NCBI GenBank assembly: GCA_012932295.1
Contig: JAAONU010000106.1
Span: 1 to 64,000 of the forward strand
DNA: 64,000 nucleotides
Reading direction: 5' to 3'
Source: Cyclina sinensis
Lineage: Eukaryota > Mollusca > Bivalvia > Venerida > Veneridae
Shown: piece by piece, positions 25,665-38,710 of the stretch
Layout: the number at the start of each line of letters is the position of its first letter
Numbering within the stretch: the stretch's first letter is position 1
Program-made: the position numbers and the translations under genes
Notes under the pieces: generated by a model
Databases searched by the model: none
Told to the model about the DNA's origin: nothing
Seen by the model: the letters and a program-made list of their open reading frames with translations, nothing else

Positions 25665-28600
25665 ATGAGGAAGTTAACTGTGTTCTTTATAGTTTTGGTT
25701 TCAAACATTTTTGCCTTAGTTCTTATGAACATGAGCCAGAAAAACATATCCATACGGCATGTTTGGAATTTCGCAGATAACTCCAAAACAGAACGAGGGA
25801 GGCAGTTAAACATGTGCCCGCTTTTTACAAATAATCTATGTAAGTACCACAAATCAATCAACAAAATAACACACGTTCCTTTAACGCAACTTACTGTATG
25901 GTGTTTTCACTGACTGGTTAAAAATCTGTTAGTTTGGGTGTTTTTATGTCTTTCACATACTGAAATACATTTGCAATAGTTTGTTCAATACACTTTCTGA
26001 ACTATCAGATCACTTTTCGAATGAGTTCATATATGCGTAAATATAATTATTTTTTTAACTACCTAAGCGTAATTTTAAAGTAAAATTAAATCAAGGCTTT
26101 ATCAGATACTGAATCAAACTTTATTCTTTAAATGAATCATTCAATATCTTAACTTCATTTACTTAAGATATTTTTATGTACTCAAATTGAGTGAATGAAA
26201 CACATTCCAAAACAGTTCCTTTTTTTAAATACTTTGAGGAATGTTTCAGCAAACAAAATTAATAAAGACATCAAGAAATTGAATTCTACAACGTATGCTT
26301 ATGCAGACTTTGTGAAAGTTGGGGGATGGTATAAACCAAGTAACTGTGAACCCAGACATCGTGTCGCTATTATTATTCCGTACAGAGATAGGGAGGACAA
26401 CCTCAAAATATTTCTGAGATACATGCATCCGTATTTACAGAGGAAACAATTAGAGTACAGGATATTTGTTATAGAGCAGGTTTGTTTCTTTTTACTATTT
26501 TGTGGTTAGTTAATATATTTGTATCATCATTTGAGCTATCTCTACATCTTGATTATATATTTCTTTGAGAAATAACTCTTTTAATGCAGAAATATATTCA
26601 AATATGGTTAACATTCAGCATAACTAAAAGTTTTAGAATTTCATATTTCATTATAATGTTGTCTGATTTTTAACACCTAAGACAATTTCGTTGCAATAAT
26701 CTCGTTTCAGACACAAGAGGGCAAATTTAACAAGGCAATAATGATGAATACAGGTTTTGTTTACGCAAATGAAGTCTTTCATTACGACTGTTTTATATTC
26801 CATGACGTGGACCTTTTACCAGAAAATGATGGGATCCCTTATACTTGTGAGAAAAGTCCAGTTCACTTGTCAGTTGCTATCGATGTAAGGCGTTATAAGT
26901 AGGTAGCAGGTGAAAATGCAAATATGTTTTTGAAACATATTGCAGTCAGACTGCATTTAAGAGGGTTAAGCTTAAGTCAGACTGTACGAATAGGGGTAAA
27001 GGTAAAATCAGACTGCACGGACTAGGGTTAAGGTAAAGTAAGACTACAGTGACTTGTGTAGAGATAAAATCAGTCCTTGCTGAGTTTTGTAAAGCTTAAG
27101 TCAGACTGCATTTTAGTTGGTAAAACTGAAGTCAAACAGCGCTGATGTGAGTAAAGTAAAAGTTAGACCGCCCGGATAAGGGTAAAGGTAAAGTAAGATT
27201 ACATTGACATGGGTAGAGATGAGGTCAGACCCCGCTGATGTGGGTAAAGCTTAAGTAAGACTGCATTTCAGTGGGTAAAGCTTAAGTCAGACTGTACTGA
27301 TGTGAGTAAAGTTTTAGTCAGACTGTACGAATAGGGGTAAAGGTAAAGTCAGGCTGCACTGATGTGGGTAAAGGTAAGGTCAGACTGAGCAGATGTGGGT
27401 AAAGGTAAAGTCAGTTGCACTGATGTGTGTATAGGTAAAGTTAAACTTCACCGATGTAGGTAAAGTCGGACTGCATTGATGTGAGTAAAGTTTTAGTCAG
27501 ACTGTACGAATAGGGGTAAAGGTAAGGTCAGACTGCACTGATGTGGGTAAAGGTAATGTCAGCTGCACTGATGTGTGTAAAGGTAATGTCAGCTGCACTG
27601 ATGTGGGTAAAGGTAAAGTCAGGCTGCACTGATGTGTGTAAAGGTAATGTCAGCTGCACTGATGTGGGTAAAGGTAAAGTAATACTTCACTGATGTGTGT
27701 AAAGGTAATGTCAGGCTGCACTGATGTGTGTAAAGGTAATGTCAGCTGCACTGATGTGGGTAAAGGTAAGGTCAGACTGCACTGTTGTGGATAAAGGTAA
27801 TGTCAGTTGCACTGATGTGGGTAAAGGTAAAGTCAGGCTGCGCTGATGTGTGTAAAGGTAAACTCAGACTGCACTGATGTGGGTAAAGGTAAGGTCAGGC
27901 TGCACTGAGGTGGGTAAAGGTAATGTCAGCTGCACTGATGTGTGTAAAGGAAAGGTCCGGCTGCACTGATGTGTGTAAAGGTAGAGTCAGGCTGCACTGA
28001 TGTGTGTAAAGGTAAAGTCAGACTGCACTGATGTGTGTAAAGGTAATGTCGGACTGCATTGATGTGAGTAAAGGTAAGGTCAGATTGCATTGATGTGAGT
28101 AAAGGTAAGGTGGGTTAAGGTAAAGTCAGGCTGCACTGATGTGAGTAAAGGTAAGGGCAGACTGCACTGATGTGGGTAAAGGTAAGGTCAGACTGCACTG
28201 ATGTGGGGAAAAGTAACGTCAGGCTGCACTGATGTGGGTAAAGGTAAGGTCAGACTGCGCAGATGTGGGTAAAGATTAAGTCAGTTGCACTGATGTGTTA
28301 ATAGGTAAAGTTAACCTTCACCGATGTAGGTAAAGTCGGACTGCATAGATTTGAGTAAAGTTTTAGTCAGACTGTACGAATAGGGGTAAAGGTAAGGTAA
28401 GACTGTGCAGATGTGGGTTAAGGAAATGTCAGTTGCACTGATGTGTGTAAAGGTAAAGTTAAACTTCACCGATGTAGGTAAAGTCGGACTGCATTGATGT
28501 GGGTAAATCTAAAGTCAGATTTACTTCTGACCTAAAAATGTGGCTTTTTTTTCTCGATATTGCATCTAGTAGGAAGTAAAATGGTACAGTTTGAAAGAAC

Positions 28601-30744
28601 TTGCATCTCTATGCATCTCCAAGGTCAACATTTTACACGTTTGCCGTAACAAAAAATACAATGTATTTCTCTCCGTTGGTCATACAGTGCCTAACAGAAA
28701 TACAGGCTTTTAGAAAAAAAAATCATTGCATGATTGAACTGTTAAGACAATTGATTGTTTGGTTTGGCACTTTGTTTCTAGGCCCAAATTAAAGAATGCT
28801 TCAATTAAACCTTCTATCTTTAAGTCACATACTCCAATTTTCATTTCTTTAGATTACGTTATGAGGCCTCGTATGGAGGAGTTACTGCCCTTTCTACAAG
28901 TCATTTCAGGAAGGTAAATGGGTTCTCTAATCTTTATTTCGAATGGGGTGGTGAAGATGACGACATGTATGCAAGGTAAGATTAAGAAATTCTCTAAAGT
29001 TTACTTTTTCTAATTTATTTAAGATTCTGTTTTATTTAGGTTATCCACTGATTTTCTACCAGAAGAATGTCTGGTGCCATCCACGTTTATAATCTATGAA
29101 CACATAAGCCCAAATATTTTTACCTTTCGTAAAAAGATAAGAAGTATAGATAATACAACCATTGATCAAGAACTTGAACACAAGTTTTTAGTAAGATGAG
29201 ACAAAAGCATTTACATCAAAGGTTCCGAAAATTAGAGATTTTTTTTTTAATGGCAAATATTTTGTCCCTCATTTTTTCGTAGTTAACACTTTTACGTCTA
29301 GTGCCGAAAGAAGGACTCCTTTCAGGCTGTTACTTATTTGCATATTTTCAAAAAAAAATATATATACATAACCAATTTACACACACTACTAACAAATCCG
29401 TCAAACAATGCATATTTACCTAGATAAACGGCAAAAATGTGAAAACCTTTTAATGTAGAATATTATAAATATTACCTTTGCTTCTTGATCTTACAGGATC
29501 AAGTTTAGTAAATTAACATTACCAGATACTGGTCATTACAGAAAATGAGCATTTTGCAAACCGGCAAAATAACTGTAGATTGCTAGGTCCTGTATCATTT
29601 TTTCTGTTTTCAGAATAAAACTTAGTGGTTTGAACATAACGCGACTTCCAAATGACATTGGTCGATACAAAGCACAAAAGCACAAAAAGTCAAAGAGGAA
29701 TCCGAACAAGTAAATAATTGAACATTGTATTTTTAAAGAAATATTATGCAAAGATTTATTTGGTTGATTTTATACTTGTTAAATTCATTTTAATAAACGT
29801 TAGTTCGACGCCATGCAGCAGTTGATCAGCTTGTGATTTGAACAGGTTTTATATAATCTTATATTACTCCTTTGAAGCTTCAGTTTTATACCTCTACCCT
29901 GTTATCCTAAAGATCGTAAATCACTTGGTCAAAGTTCTTTAACAAAGAGAAAGACGTGAAAAAAGAACTGACCTGTCATCACGTTTTATACCTCAAGTAT
30001 GCAGCACTACGACTGAATTACCTCTTAAAATGAAAGTGCTTTTTCAAAATTGTACTTCTTTAGTGAACTGATGAGGCACTTTTTGTAAATGTTTGAAAAT
30101 TTCTCTGTAAACCTACAACCTAAGAAATGAAATTTATGCTGTCAACTAGTGATAGTTCTTCTAGCCCTTTTTCGCTTATATGAAATAGTTATACATTTTA
30201 TCTTATCTAATAACAATAGTTCATGTGAAGCAAATGTCCAAGTAGAAATAAAACGCTATTCTTTAATTTAATCTGACATTTTATTTCTTTGATTTACATT
30301 CTTCTAAAAATTCAATTTAGAACAAACAGAAACATAATTTTGCCGAACATTTTTTATCACAGCAACACACTATAAGGGTACCATATATTTTCAGTTATAA
30401 CACTGTTTTTTCATTCTTTTTATTTTTTTAATTTTCAATTAATTAATTCATTTTTAATTCAAATTCCATGTTGAACTAAGGCATGCATGTATTTCAGGCT
30501 TCTTCTTTTTGAAACGATTGTGGCAAGGTATAAGACTGATGGATTGAGTAGTCTCAAGACTGAGATTAAAAGAACTGAGTCAAAGCGTCTCTACACATGG
30601 ATTCTAGTCAGTATCAATGAGACGGAAATTATCAATAGCGAACCAATCCACAAAATAGCCTTTAAGAGAAGGCGAGAAGATACACGGCACGATTGGCAAT
30701 ACTGGAGCAAACGGTTTTTGAAAATGACTCCATCTATGTCGTAG
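25665..30744 (+). CDS. Beta-1,4-galactosyltransferase family enzyme, copy B (six exons, 352 aa)
   Basis: Exons by GT-AG sites and phase: 25665-25839, 26250-26479, 26711-26898, 28853-28975, 29614-29709, 30498-30744; total 1059 bases, 353 codons including stop. The protein starts MRKLTVFFIVLVSNIFALVL, a type II signal anchor (about residues 4-22), so it is a Golgi membrane enzyme. The catalytic domain has VAIIIPYRDRED (exon 2), FHDVDLLPEND (metal-binding DVD at 167-169), Cys162/Cys181-type pair around it, GGVTALS (206-212), WGGEDDD (229-235) and DGLSSLK in exon 6. These are GT7/B4GALT signatures; the usual reaction transfers Gal or GalNAc from UDP-sugar to GlcNAc. Ser204 and Ala259 fall at the positions of bovine B4GALT1 Tyr289 and Met344. 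Intron 3 holds a minisatellite; its donor is GTAGGT at 26899. A closely similar gene (copy C) lies convergent downstream. Donor sugar cannot be read from sequence. Confidence 0.9.
26943..28515 (+). repeat. 30/31-bp minisatellite in intron 3 of gene B
   Basis: About 50 units of the same GTCAG(A)CTGCACTGATGTGG-GTAAAGGTAAA type as at 4160-6118. A longer variant 'gtcagactgtacgaatagg' recurs near 26980, 27318, 27497 and 28367, suggesting higher-order structure. The array starts about 45 bases after exon 3 and ends about 340 bases before exon 4. Confidence 0.9.
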
Positions 30745-30904
30745 ATATGCCCGCAGACACTTCTTTCAATGAAAGATCTGAGTTTTGTCAATGTACTTGT
30801 AATTTTGTCTTTAAGTACTCATCTATAGTCATATTAGTAAAAAAATATCTGCCGAGTATTTTGAATACCTATCCATACCAAGACTTTGTACTGAAATATC
30901 TTAC

Positions 30905-30910
30905 AATAAA
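30905..30910 (+). promoter_or_regulatory. Candidate polyadenylation signal of gene B
   Basis: AATAAA lies 160 bases after the stop codon of gene B. It is the first canonical hexamer downstream; use is not proven, as the hexamer is common in AT-rich DNA. Confidence 0.4.
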
Positions 30911-31034
30911 ACCTTAAAGTCATTAACTGCATTGCTTTGCACATAAAACCAAAGTGTTACATATGAATAGAGGTCTAGGTAATGCCGTATATAACATAGA
31001 TATAAACTGTCATTAACTGCATTGTTTAACAAAT

Positions 31035-31843
31035 CTAACTTGCCCATCCGACCACCTTTCACAAGCGACTCCCTGCCTTAAACGACCATTACAAATTCCT
31101 CCCGAGCGTTTTTATTCATTAATTTAACTTAGTTCAACAAACCCCTGCGAAACGCGACTACAGACCTTAATATTGTACCACTTTAACGTTGCTATGCGAC
31201 CGGAAAATGATCAAAACAATTTTATTGGCTAATCAGTTAGCTGGAAACTTGTCGTCTTTAGTAGGCAGTGATGATAAAGGTGATAATGATAATGATGATG
31301 ATGATGGTAATAATAATAAAAATACAGAAACGAATGCCATTTCATGTGCAGATGCAAACGACTTTGCTCTCTTTAAAGGTAGCTCTGACATTCTACAACA
31401 TCTTGCAGAAATCGAGGAACACTTTATTTCTTTGTGGATGGAACGTAAACAAGTCAAAATATCAGACATTTTTATGACTGTTTAAAGCCATACATGGACT
31501 GTAAAGTTCTTTTTATAATTTTATTGCACAAGAAACATTTTAATGTACTGTGTATAGTACAGGGTTGAATTTTATTTGTGGAATATTGGCATAAAAAGTC
31601 AATGTTATAATTTCCTGTGGCTTTATTCGTATAAGATCATTTTAATGTGCATACATGCAGTATTTATATGTTTCACAATGTACATTGACATTTTAAAAAA
31701 GTATAACATTAAATGCATTGAAAAGAATATGGTGTTATTCAGATTGTTACGTTTCCATCACAAATCCTTATTTAAGAGACCACCTGTCTTAAGAGACCAA
31801 ATTTCCTTTCTCCCCTGTGTGGTCTCTTAAGACAGGTAGACTG
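31035..31843 (+). mobile_element. Tigger/pogo-like DNA transposon remnant
   Basis: The 3' end reads GGTCTCTTAAGACAGGTAGA then CTG followed by TA, i.e. a terminus CAGTCTACCTGTCTTAAGAG when reversed, typical of Tigger-like ends with TA targets. The left part has 'gaccacctttcacaagcgac' and 'cttaaacgaccattacaaat', the degenerate counterpart. Inside, a 98-codon frame (31189-31485) has an acidic Asp/Asn-rich stretch and ends SDILQHLAEIEEHF and KQVKISDIFM, like the C-terminus of Tigger/jerky-type transposases (usually S.TDFF). The catalytic DDE core is missing, so it is a relic. A second inverted 'acctgtcttaagagacc' lies at 31781. Confidence 0.55.
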
Positions 31844-32059
31844 TAAAACCAAAAGCGTTAAATTTTAATAGAGGCCTTGGAAAGGCCGTATATAACATTA
31901 ATAATAACGGTCATTAACTGCATTCCTTTACACATAAAACCAAAGCGTTACATATTAATAGAGGCCTTGGTAATGCCGTTTAAAAAATTAATATTTCTGC
32001 TAAAACCTTTAGTATAAATTCTTGCATACAGTATTAGATTGTCTAATGTGTGGATGTAT

Positions 32060-32400
32060 ATATTCACTTTTACAAACAGATGGAGCGACTAACAAACGTT
32101 TAAACGTAGCTGCCTTCATTTTCACAACCTCAAATCATGCTTTCGAAATCATACAGTTCATGTCTTAGAAATAACATAGACACGTTTTGAACAGAGATCA
32201 TATTTAAAATGCTGGCAGGCATATAATGATAGCTGAAATCATTCTTCTCGAGTAAACAATAAAAGCACAATAAATCATGTCACTCTAAAACTAAAGAAGT
32301 GATATTTATACCATATAAATTGATTTAAGAACAACAATTTCAACACACAATATGCAAAATAATTCTGAAAACCTGTCATGCATAATAGGTAAACTCCTAC
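32060..32400 (-). repeat. Inverted partial copy of duplicated block 1
   Basis: Reverse complement of about 3165-3500: 'tcatgtcttag' with 'catacagttcatg' matches 'catgaactatatgatttcga', 'tctcgagtaaacaataaaag' matches 'cttttattgtaaactcgaga', and 'acctgtcatgcat' matches 'tgcatgacaggt'. It has the orientation expected if it travelled with the inverted gene C. Confidence 0.7.
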
Positions 32401-33726
32401 ATTTTAAGATATGATCAAATATTTACCGTGATCATGTGATCATGAAACATAACAATTTTCTCTGTTTACGCAATTTTTCCAATATAGCCCTTTTATAGTC
32501 GAAATGGATTTTCCTATTTTGCTGCAATATGTTACAAAACGTCAATTCAGCATTCATAGCAGAAGTTGAAACTAAGGCAAACAAATAAACAAAACGACCC
32601 TGCCTGTTACTTGTTTTTCTTCCTTTCTTTCTTGTGTGTTTATGTTACCACTGTAGTCCAAGGTCCAGGGATACAGATTTGAAATAGCTACGACAGAAAT
32701 ACTCTTAAAATGTTTTCTGATGTAGACAAAAATGTGTTTCATCTGACATTTTAGATTTGTTATTTTCATAAAAGCAAAATAAGATATTCATGTAAGGACT
32801 GTTGTTCTAGTAAATGCGCTGTTTAGATGTGGTATCTCCCAACTTCACAATATTGTCCTAGTATTAACTCGATTTTAAATGAAGCAATTGTTGTCTATAT
32901 CTGTTGTTTGGAAAAACTCATTTTGTATTTCTGAAAGTGTCACCTCGGCTGGTGCAGCCGCTCCTTTCGTGATGTATGAGATGAAAAAATGCGAACCTTG
33001 CATGTCCCCATATTAGGAGAACGTTATTTTTAGACCCTGTATCTGAGGGTAAATAATGCGCTTTCATTGGACCCATATTACGTATATGTATTGTTTTTAG
33101 CAACAATCTTCACGGCGCATGTCTGTATTTCTACGACAAAACCGCGCTCTTACATCGCACTTAGCTAAAAAGGGTTTGATACAATAAAGACGAATTGTTG
33201 TGAGTTTGGGACTTTTGTTAGAGTGGAAATGGGCAATGTTCAGTAAGTTTCTTTACCTTCAAAAATATGTACCTGTTTGTGTTTCATCAGCAAAACAGAA
33301 AATAATGTAGTACCTGTTTGTGTTCCCATGAGATGAGGGTTGTTCGAGTGTTGACGGACAAAATTGAGTACATTTTGTAATTTGAACAAACCGTTTATAG
33401 ATTCACATGTATATTCATGTCGGTATATAATACATGTATTCTTAAAATTATCATTTTGTTGTTTGCTAGAGTCTCAGTATTGTTGTTTGATTTTTACAGA
33501 TAACCGCACGCGCGCAACTTAGGCAAGCAATAAAAATAAAGCATACAGATTGATGTTGTTGTCTTATTGACGCTGCTGACCAGCCAGGCGTGTTTATTGT
33601 TACGTCCTATTGTAGCAATTCCCATACAACATTTGCGTCACGCTGTAATATCGGGTTTAGTTGGTTAAGGGTATGCCCCTTATTGTATTATACGGCAGTC
33701 AGCAGTCACACTTTTGCCGTTTTTGT
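32401..33726. other. No gene seen
   Basis: AT-rich DNA between the inverted block-1 fragment and duplicated block 2. Short open frames carry no recognisable domain. Confidence 0.4.
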
Positions 33727-35368
33727 CAAAAAAAGAAGATCCCGAATTCTTTCGAGTAGAATAAAAGAAGAAGATTTCTGAAATACAGGAATATCCGTCT
33801 ACAACACTAAAACACTCTTTATCAGGGAGGAGAAATGACAAACTACTCTTGGAATGTGTTTTAATATTACTACCTTTATGGAGGAAAATACCGACAAACA
33901 CGTATAAAGTGTTATCTTTATTGTTATACCAACATTTTGCCGTGAGGCTTCATCAGGGGATGAAACAAAAACAATAATAATAATGGAATGACGTAACGAC
34001 CCCGTACAATAAGCGCGACGGCGCCGAAAGACGTAACATACATTTGCAAAGGACGCAATGATAAAATACTGCATATCTAATAGTTACGAAGTAAGGGCTG
34101 CATAACTGAAATTATTGTATTGAATAATAATGAGTTTCGGATCATTATAGATAGAACGAATTCCTATAGAGGGTGTATATATAAAAAATTATTTATATAT
34201 AATTTTAATATTACTGCCATTACATTTGATAACGCTAAAGTGTCTGTCATGCGTGAAGTTGTTCTGCAGCAAAACAGCACAATGAAAAAAATTTGGAAAT
34301 GAAATACATGCAGTTCTATAAAAACCGTCAAAGAAATCCTTCACTAGATAAGCCTGAATTAATTTAGTCAGTTAGAATGGAAGTCAGGTTCTAATACAGA
34401 CTAATTCGTTTGGTTAATGGTTGGATGGATCAATGAACAGCAAATGATTTGTTTTTATGGGTAAAATTATGAAAGAATAAAAGGAAAAGAAAGAACAAAA
34501 GGAAGAAAGAAAGATAGATAGAAAGAAAGAATAAACTAAATTTGGAAACAATATTTGTGTGTCAAGCTTATTTGTTTGTGATCTTAAGAAATTAAGAACT
34601 AATTAGTGATGGCAGTTTTCTTAGACAGAAATTACATCAGTTTATTGAGGAAATGGGTTTTGAATTTAAAGAAAACAATACACGACATATGAACAAACTT
34701 CATGTCTATGACTTAGACTGTCATAAAAGACAAGACATATTGGAATCTCATTTTAGAATTCTCTTATAACGTACAAAGACTACCTAGCCATCTATAAGAA
34801 TAAAATGCTTATGTGAGATAATAACTAAATCTCTGTCTGAAGATTCTGGAAGGAAACAAACAGAAACAAAACAAAAAGAAGATTCTTGTTTTTCTTTAGC
34901 CTTCACTCGGGTTTTGGCAATTGCCTCTGCAATACAAACACAGACCTGCACTGTTTAGTCGTAGTCACCCGTTTGACATAGGTTATCTTATGGTTAAACT
35001 TTCTCACGCAAAAGAAACAAGCCAATCCACCCACCTCTTGTCTTTAACAACACCCAAATAAATTATGTCACTTTTCACAAATACTTGGGCATTACATTTT
35101 CTGATAATGGCATATGGCATACACATATACAAGAAATAAAAACAAGAAACATGGCAATGCCACGAAACCAGGTTTTCAAAAATGTTGTTCTGATTCTATA
35201 CTATAGTATGAATTTTGGAATGAAGATTGCTATGAATATTCAAAAGATTATAACATGACATGAAGGAAAAGATAATATTCATGAGAATACATGATAATGA
35301 GTAGGATGTAAATTTCGGCTAACAATACTGTCTGCAAGGAGTATACTTAATAATGAGACAACAATTTC

Positions 35369-35700
35369 TGCACGTCATCTTGATGTGGTAAACATTTGTC
35401 TGAAGTTTCATCAAAATTCTTCAAAGGGTTGAAGAGTTACAGAGCGGACAGGATTTTCAATGTTAATGTCACTGTGACCTTGACCTTGGAGCCATCAAAA
35501 TTCTTCAAAGGGTTGAAGAGTTACAGAGCGGACAGGATTTTCAATGTTAATGTCACTGTGACCTTGACCTTGGAGCCAGCCATGCGGAACATGCGTTCTG
35601 CACGTCATCTTGATGTGGTAAACATTTGTCTGAAGTTTCATCAAAATTCTTCAAAGGGTTGAAGAGTTACAGAGCGGACACAATTTCGTTTGACGCCCGC
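35369..35700 (+). repeat. Short dispersed repeat with 84-base tandem unit
   Basis: 'atcaaaattcttcaaaggg' followed by 'ttgaagagttacagagcgga' starts at 35410, 35494 and 35640; the first two form an exact 84-base tandem ending 'gtgaccttgaccttggagcc'. 'ctgcacgtcatcttgatgtg' occurs at about 35369 and 35599. This is the kind of dispersed repeat found across bivalves. Confidence 0.75.
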
Positions 35701-35739
35701 CCATCCGCCCATCCGCCCGCCATACCCCAATCTAATAAC

Positions 35740-36450
35740 CAGGATTTTCAAAATTGAAAACCTGGTTAAAAACAAGGCATGGCAACGCATAAAGATACTA
35801 AGATCGTACAAATTCACTCTTGACAGAAAATCATCAGAAACTTTATACTTTTCCTTCATTTGCCCAATGCTTGACTACGCCGATGTTGTTTGGGAATACA
35901 TTACATAAAACGATGTGGACGATCTTGAACGAATCCAAATTGAAGCCGCATTTTCTCTGGAGCAACTCAGTTGGTTGCTCATGCCAACCTTTATAAAGAA
36001 ACATTTCTTGAGCCTTTAAAAGATCGCCGAGATAAGCACAAACTCAAACTCTCCTATAAAATGAAAAATTCCTTATCGCCAACATATCTGTCAAGTTTGG
36101 TACCCTAATCTGTTGGACATACTACACCATATGGATTACGAAACACGGATGAGATCAGAAACATCCATTGTAATACTGAACTTTTCTCAAAGTCTTTCTT
36201 GCCTTCTACTATCGTCTCTTGGAACTCCCTCCCAGGCACCACTCAAAACTTACCAACGTTATCTGGCTTTAAGAATGCTCTTAACAAAAACAAAAAGAAA
36301 GTACCTGAATTTTACTATCAAGGTAACAGAGAGGCATCGATTATCTTTTATACTGTCCACTTTATACTCGGCAAGGAATGGTCTTTTTAAACAAATTGCA
36401 ACCATTGGCACCGATCACTTCAAATACCCTCCTTTACGCTATGGACACCC
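35740..36450 (+). mobile_element. CR1/Jockey-like LINE, 3' coding fragment
   Basis: The translated pieces KFTLDRKSSETLYFSFICPM then LDYADVVWEY, the LERIQIEAA segment, and after frameshifts 'WNSLPGTTQNLPTLSGFKNA' and 'LNKNKKKVPEFY' correspond to the region after the reverse transcriptase of CR1/Jockey-type LINEs (motifs 'L.YA..VW' and 'WN.LP'). Several stops and frameshifts make it dead. The polymerase core is absent. Confidence 0.65.
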
Positions 36451-36619
36451 TTGACAGTTCATCAAACTCGGAATTTTTTTCTTACGTACAAAACTTTATC
36501 ACCACTACTCAGCGCTTCAAATGTTGATACCATTCACACTTACAAATCTCCGACCCAATCAATCAGTCCCATAATGTCAATATCACTTTCTCTTTAATCC
36601 TTTTCCCAAAATATCTTTC

Positions 36620-37635
36620 TTATGCAGGCGTCACACTGTCCCAAATTTGATATCAGATGGCCATACGAATATGGAATTTTGAATTTCGCGCGAAGATCGC
36701 CCCGAACTTGGTCAACAGCCAATCCCTAGCCGAAGCAAGTACGAGGCCTACAGAAGGTCACACGATTGCACCTGAACTACACACGAAGGCAACAGGAATA
36801 TGTGATTTTTATAACGAAGTTTTCCCGCAGGCCAAACGAAGGTCACACGACGGCGTCACGGCGTCGTATAGCCAGTACGATGCGTTCGAACTAGGTCCCG
36901 AAGGCGTTACGTGACTTCCCGATGTTATAAAACCGCCAGTCGATCGTGGGAAATTCGTTTGCTGATCGGAGAGTACACAATACATAATTTCATTTCAACT
37001 TTGTCAAATCTAATTCAACTTAAACCCAATTTAAAATGCCACAAATGTTGGTAGAGGCCGGGGGAAAAAGATGGCTAGTAGAACTCAGGAGAAGAAACAA
37101 GAAACTAATGATTCAGAGGAGAAGTGGAAGAAATCGAAGAAAGGTGTCAGACCTTGTCCAAATAAATCCCCAGAGCATTCACCCGAGGGTTCCAGGTCTC
37201 CCCTCAGCAGTCTAAAAGTCTCGTCAGCAGTATAGGAGGTCTCCTCAGCATTCCAAAGAGTTTTTGCAGCATTCACCTACTCAAATTCGGCAGTCTTTGT
37301 CGACACTGTGGTCCCATCTCGATTTCATCGTATTATAATACGATGGATACACGTCGGCACTGCGAGGGTTTTACGTAGTCGGGTTGCCTCCTTAAGACAA
37401 TCGGGCGACTTCTTGTTTCCTTCGTATTGTCTTCGTGAGGCAAAAATTGCCCAAAGGCACCGATGATTACACGAAGAAAACACGAAGATGACACGATTTG
37501 ACAAGATGCTCTCACGATCGCCTTACGCAAGACTAAATAGACAAACGAATTCAACACGAAAATGAACCTTCGCAAGGTCTTCCGGCAATTTATTGGCATG
37601 CCAAAGAGGTTTTTTTTTGTCAAGGTTATTTAAAC
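36620..37635. mobile_element. GC-richer insertion, probable DNA-transposon debris
   Basis: The base composition is clearly higher in GC than the flanks, and it lies inside the segment absent from duplicated block 2 at 7.9 kb. Repeated 'cgaaggtcacacga' and 'cacgaag' motifs occur on both sides of a central part. A TATAAAA at about 36927 is followed by a 55-codon Lys/Glu-rich frame from 37071 (MASRTQEKKQETNDSEEKWK). I do not recognise the family; it may be the 5' end of a transposon gene. Confidence 0.4.
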
Positions 37636-38710
37636 CCTATCCTTAGGATCAGTAAAATACAGACTTAAAATCATCTAATCTGATACTGTAAGGCTGTCTG
37701 TAACTTTGAAATCTAGAGTTTTGATACTGGCATGAAGCATCAGCGAGAGTTCCTGAACCATGACTATATCATATGGTGTGGTTCCAATCACAACTCTGGT
37801 GGTTATAATAACGCAAAAGAAATAACTTTCTTTCAAACTACGACTAGATCCTATTTGTTTTGAATGGACCATCATCCGGTGTTTTTACCAAATTGTTTCA
37901 ATCCTTGACCTTTTTCGTGAAAAACGGAGATAGGTAAGTAACAATTTCACTGTTTCAAAATGGAAATACTTTGTTGTTTATTAACACTTTAAAAATAAAG
38001 CAAGGAAAAGAAAAAAAGGAAACATCATTCTTTTGCATAAAAACGAACTACTTTTATGGTGTTATGACACTTATAAGACAGTTAAATGTATTTAACATGT
38101 TGCAAGGCACTTTAATTATATTTTTTTCAATCTCTTATAATGCCTTTTTGCCAATTAGGAAACAAGTGTTTTAAAATGTTGCTCGGCTAATTTTGTACAC
38201 AATATTTATAAAGGAATATCCTTTGATCAGCCTGTTCAGAAAGTCAATAACTAATCCAGTAACATAATTGTTGCCAACCAAATTCTTTTACATGGTCATT
38301 CTAGCTCAATTTAGGAGGTTAAAGAGGAAAAATGATAGAGAAGTTTGTTCATTGTATATAATTCGTGAATTGTAAATGTAATGAGAGATGAAATATTAAC
38401 TGCCGGAGTCATTAAAGAGGTTTTACTTAAAATTAAGAGTATTCCGTTTTCTTTCAAGTCATGGAAATGATATTGAAAATATTATTATTACTGATGTATA
38501 TCAGCTTATATTTCGACAATTCTGCCTGTTCGCTTGAATAAAATAAGGAGTTAATAGTAAATACGATTATGAGATATAAATGATAAAATTCAAATTTAAC
38601 TGATTTGATATGATAAAAGATAAACAGAGTCAGTCCAATTCAAATCCGTACAACGTCTCTAAATAAAATATTTTTCTGCATTATATCCTCTATGATTTAT
38701 TTAGGGTCCA

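Larger units (their letters stand above)
33727..38414 (+). repeat. Duplicated block 2, second copy, interrupted
   Basis: 33727-35000 matches 6222-7890 (with internal deletions, e.g. of part of 6760-6970), and 37640-38414 matches 7975-8748. The 2.6 kb between holds LINE and other transposon debris that is absent from the first copy, so it was gained here or lost there after duplication. Confidence 0.8.

Noticed and set aside
36657..36914. 85-codon open frame in the GC-rich insertion
   Set aside because: No recognised domain; the frame overlaps repeated CGAAGG motifs and is more likely a by-product of high GC.
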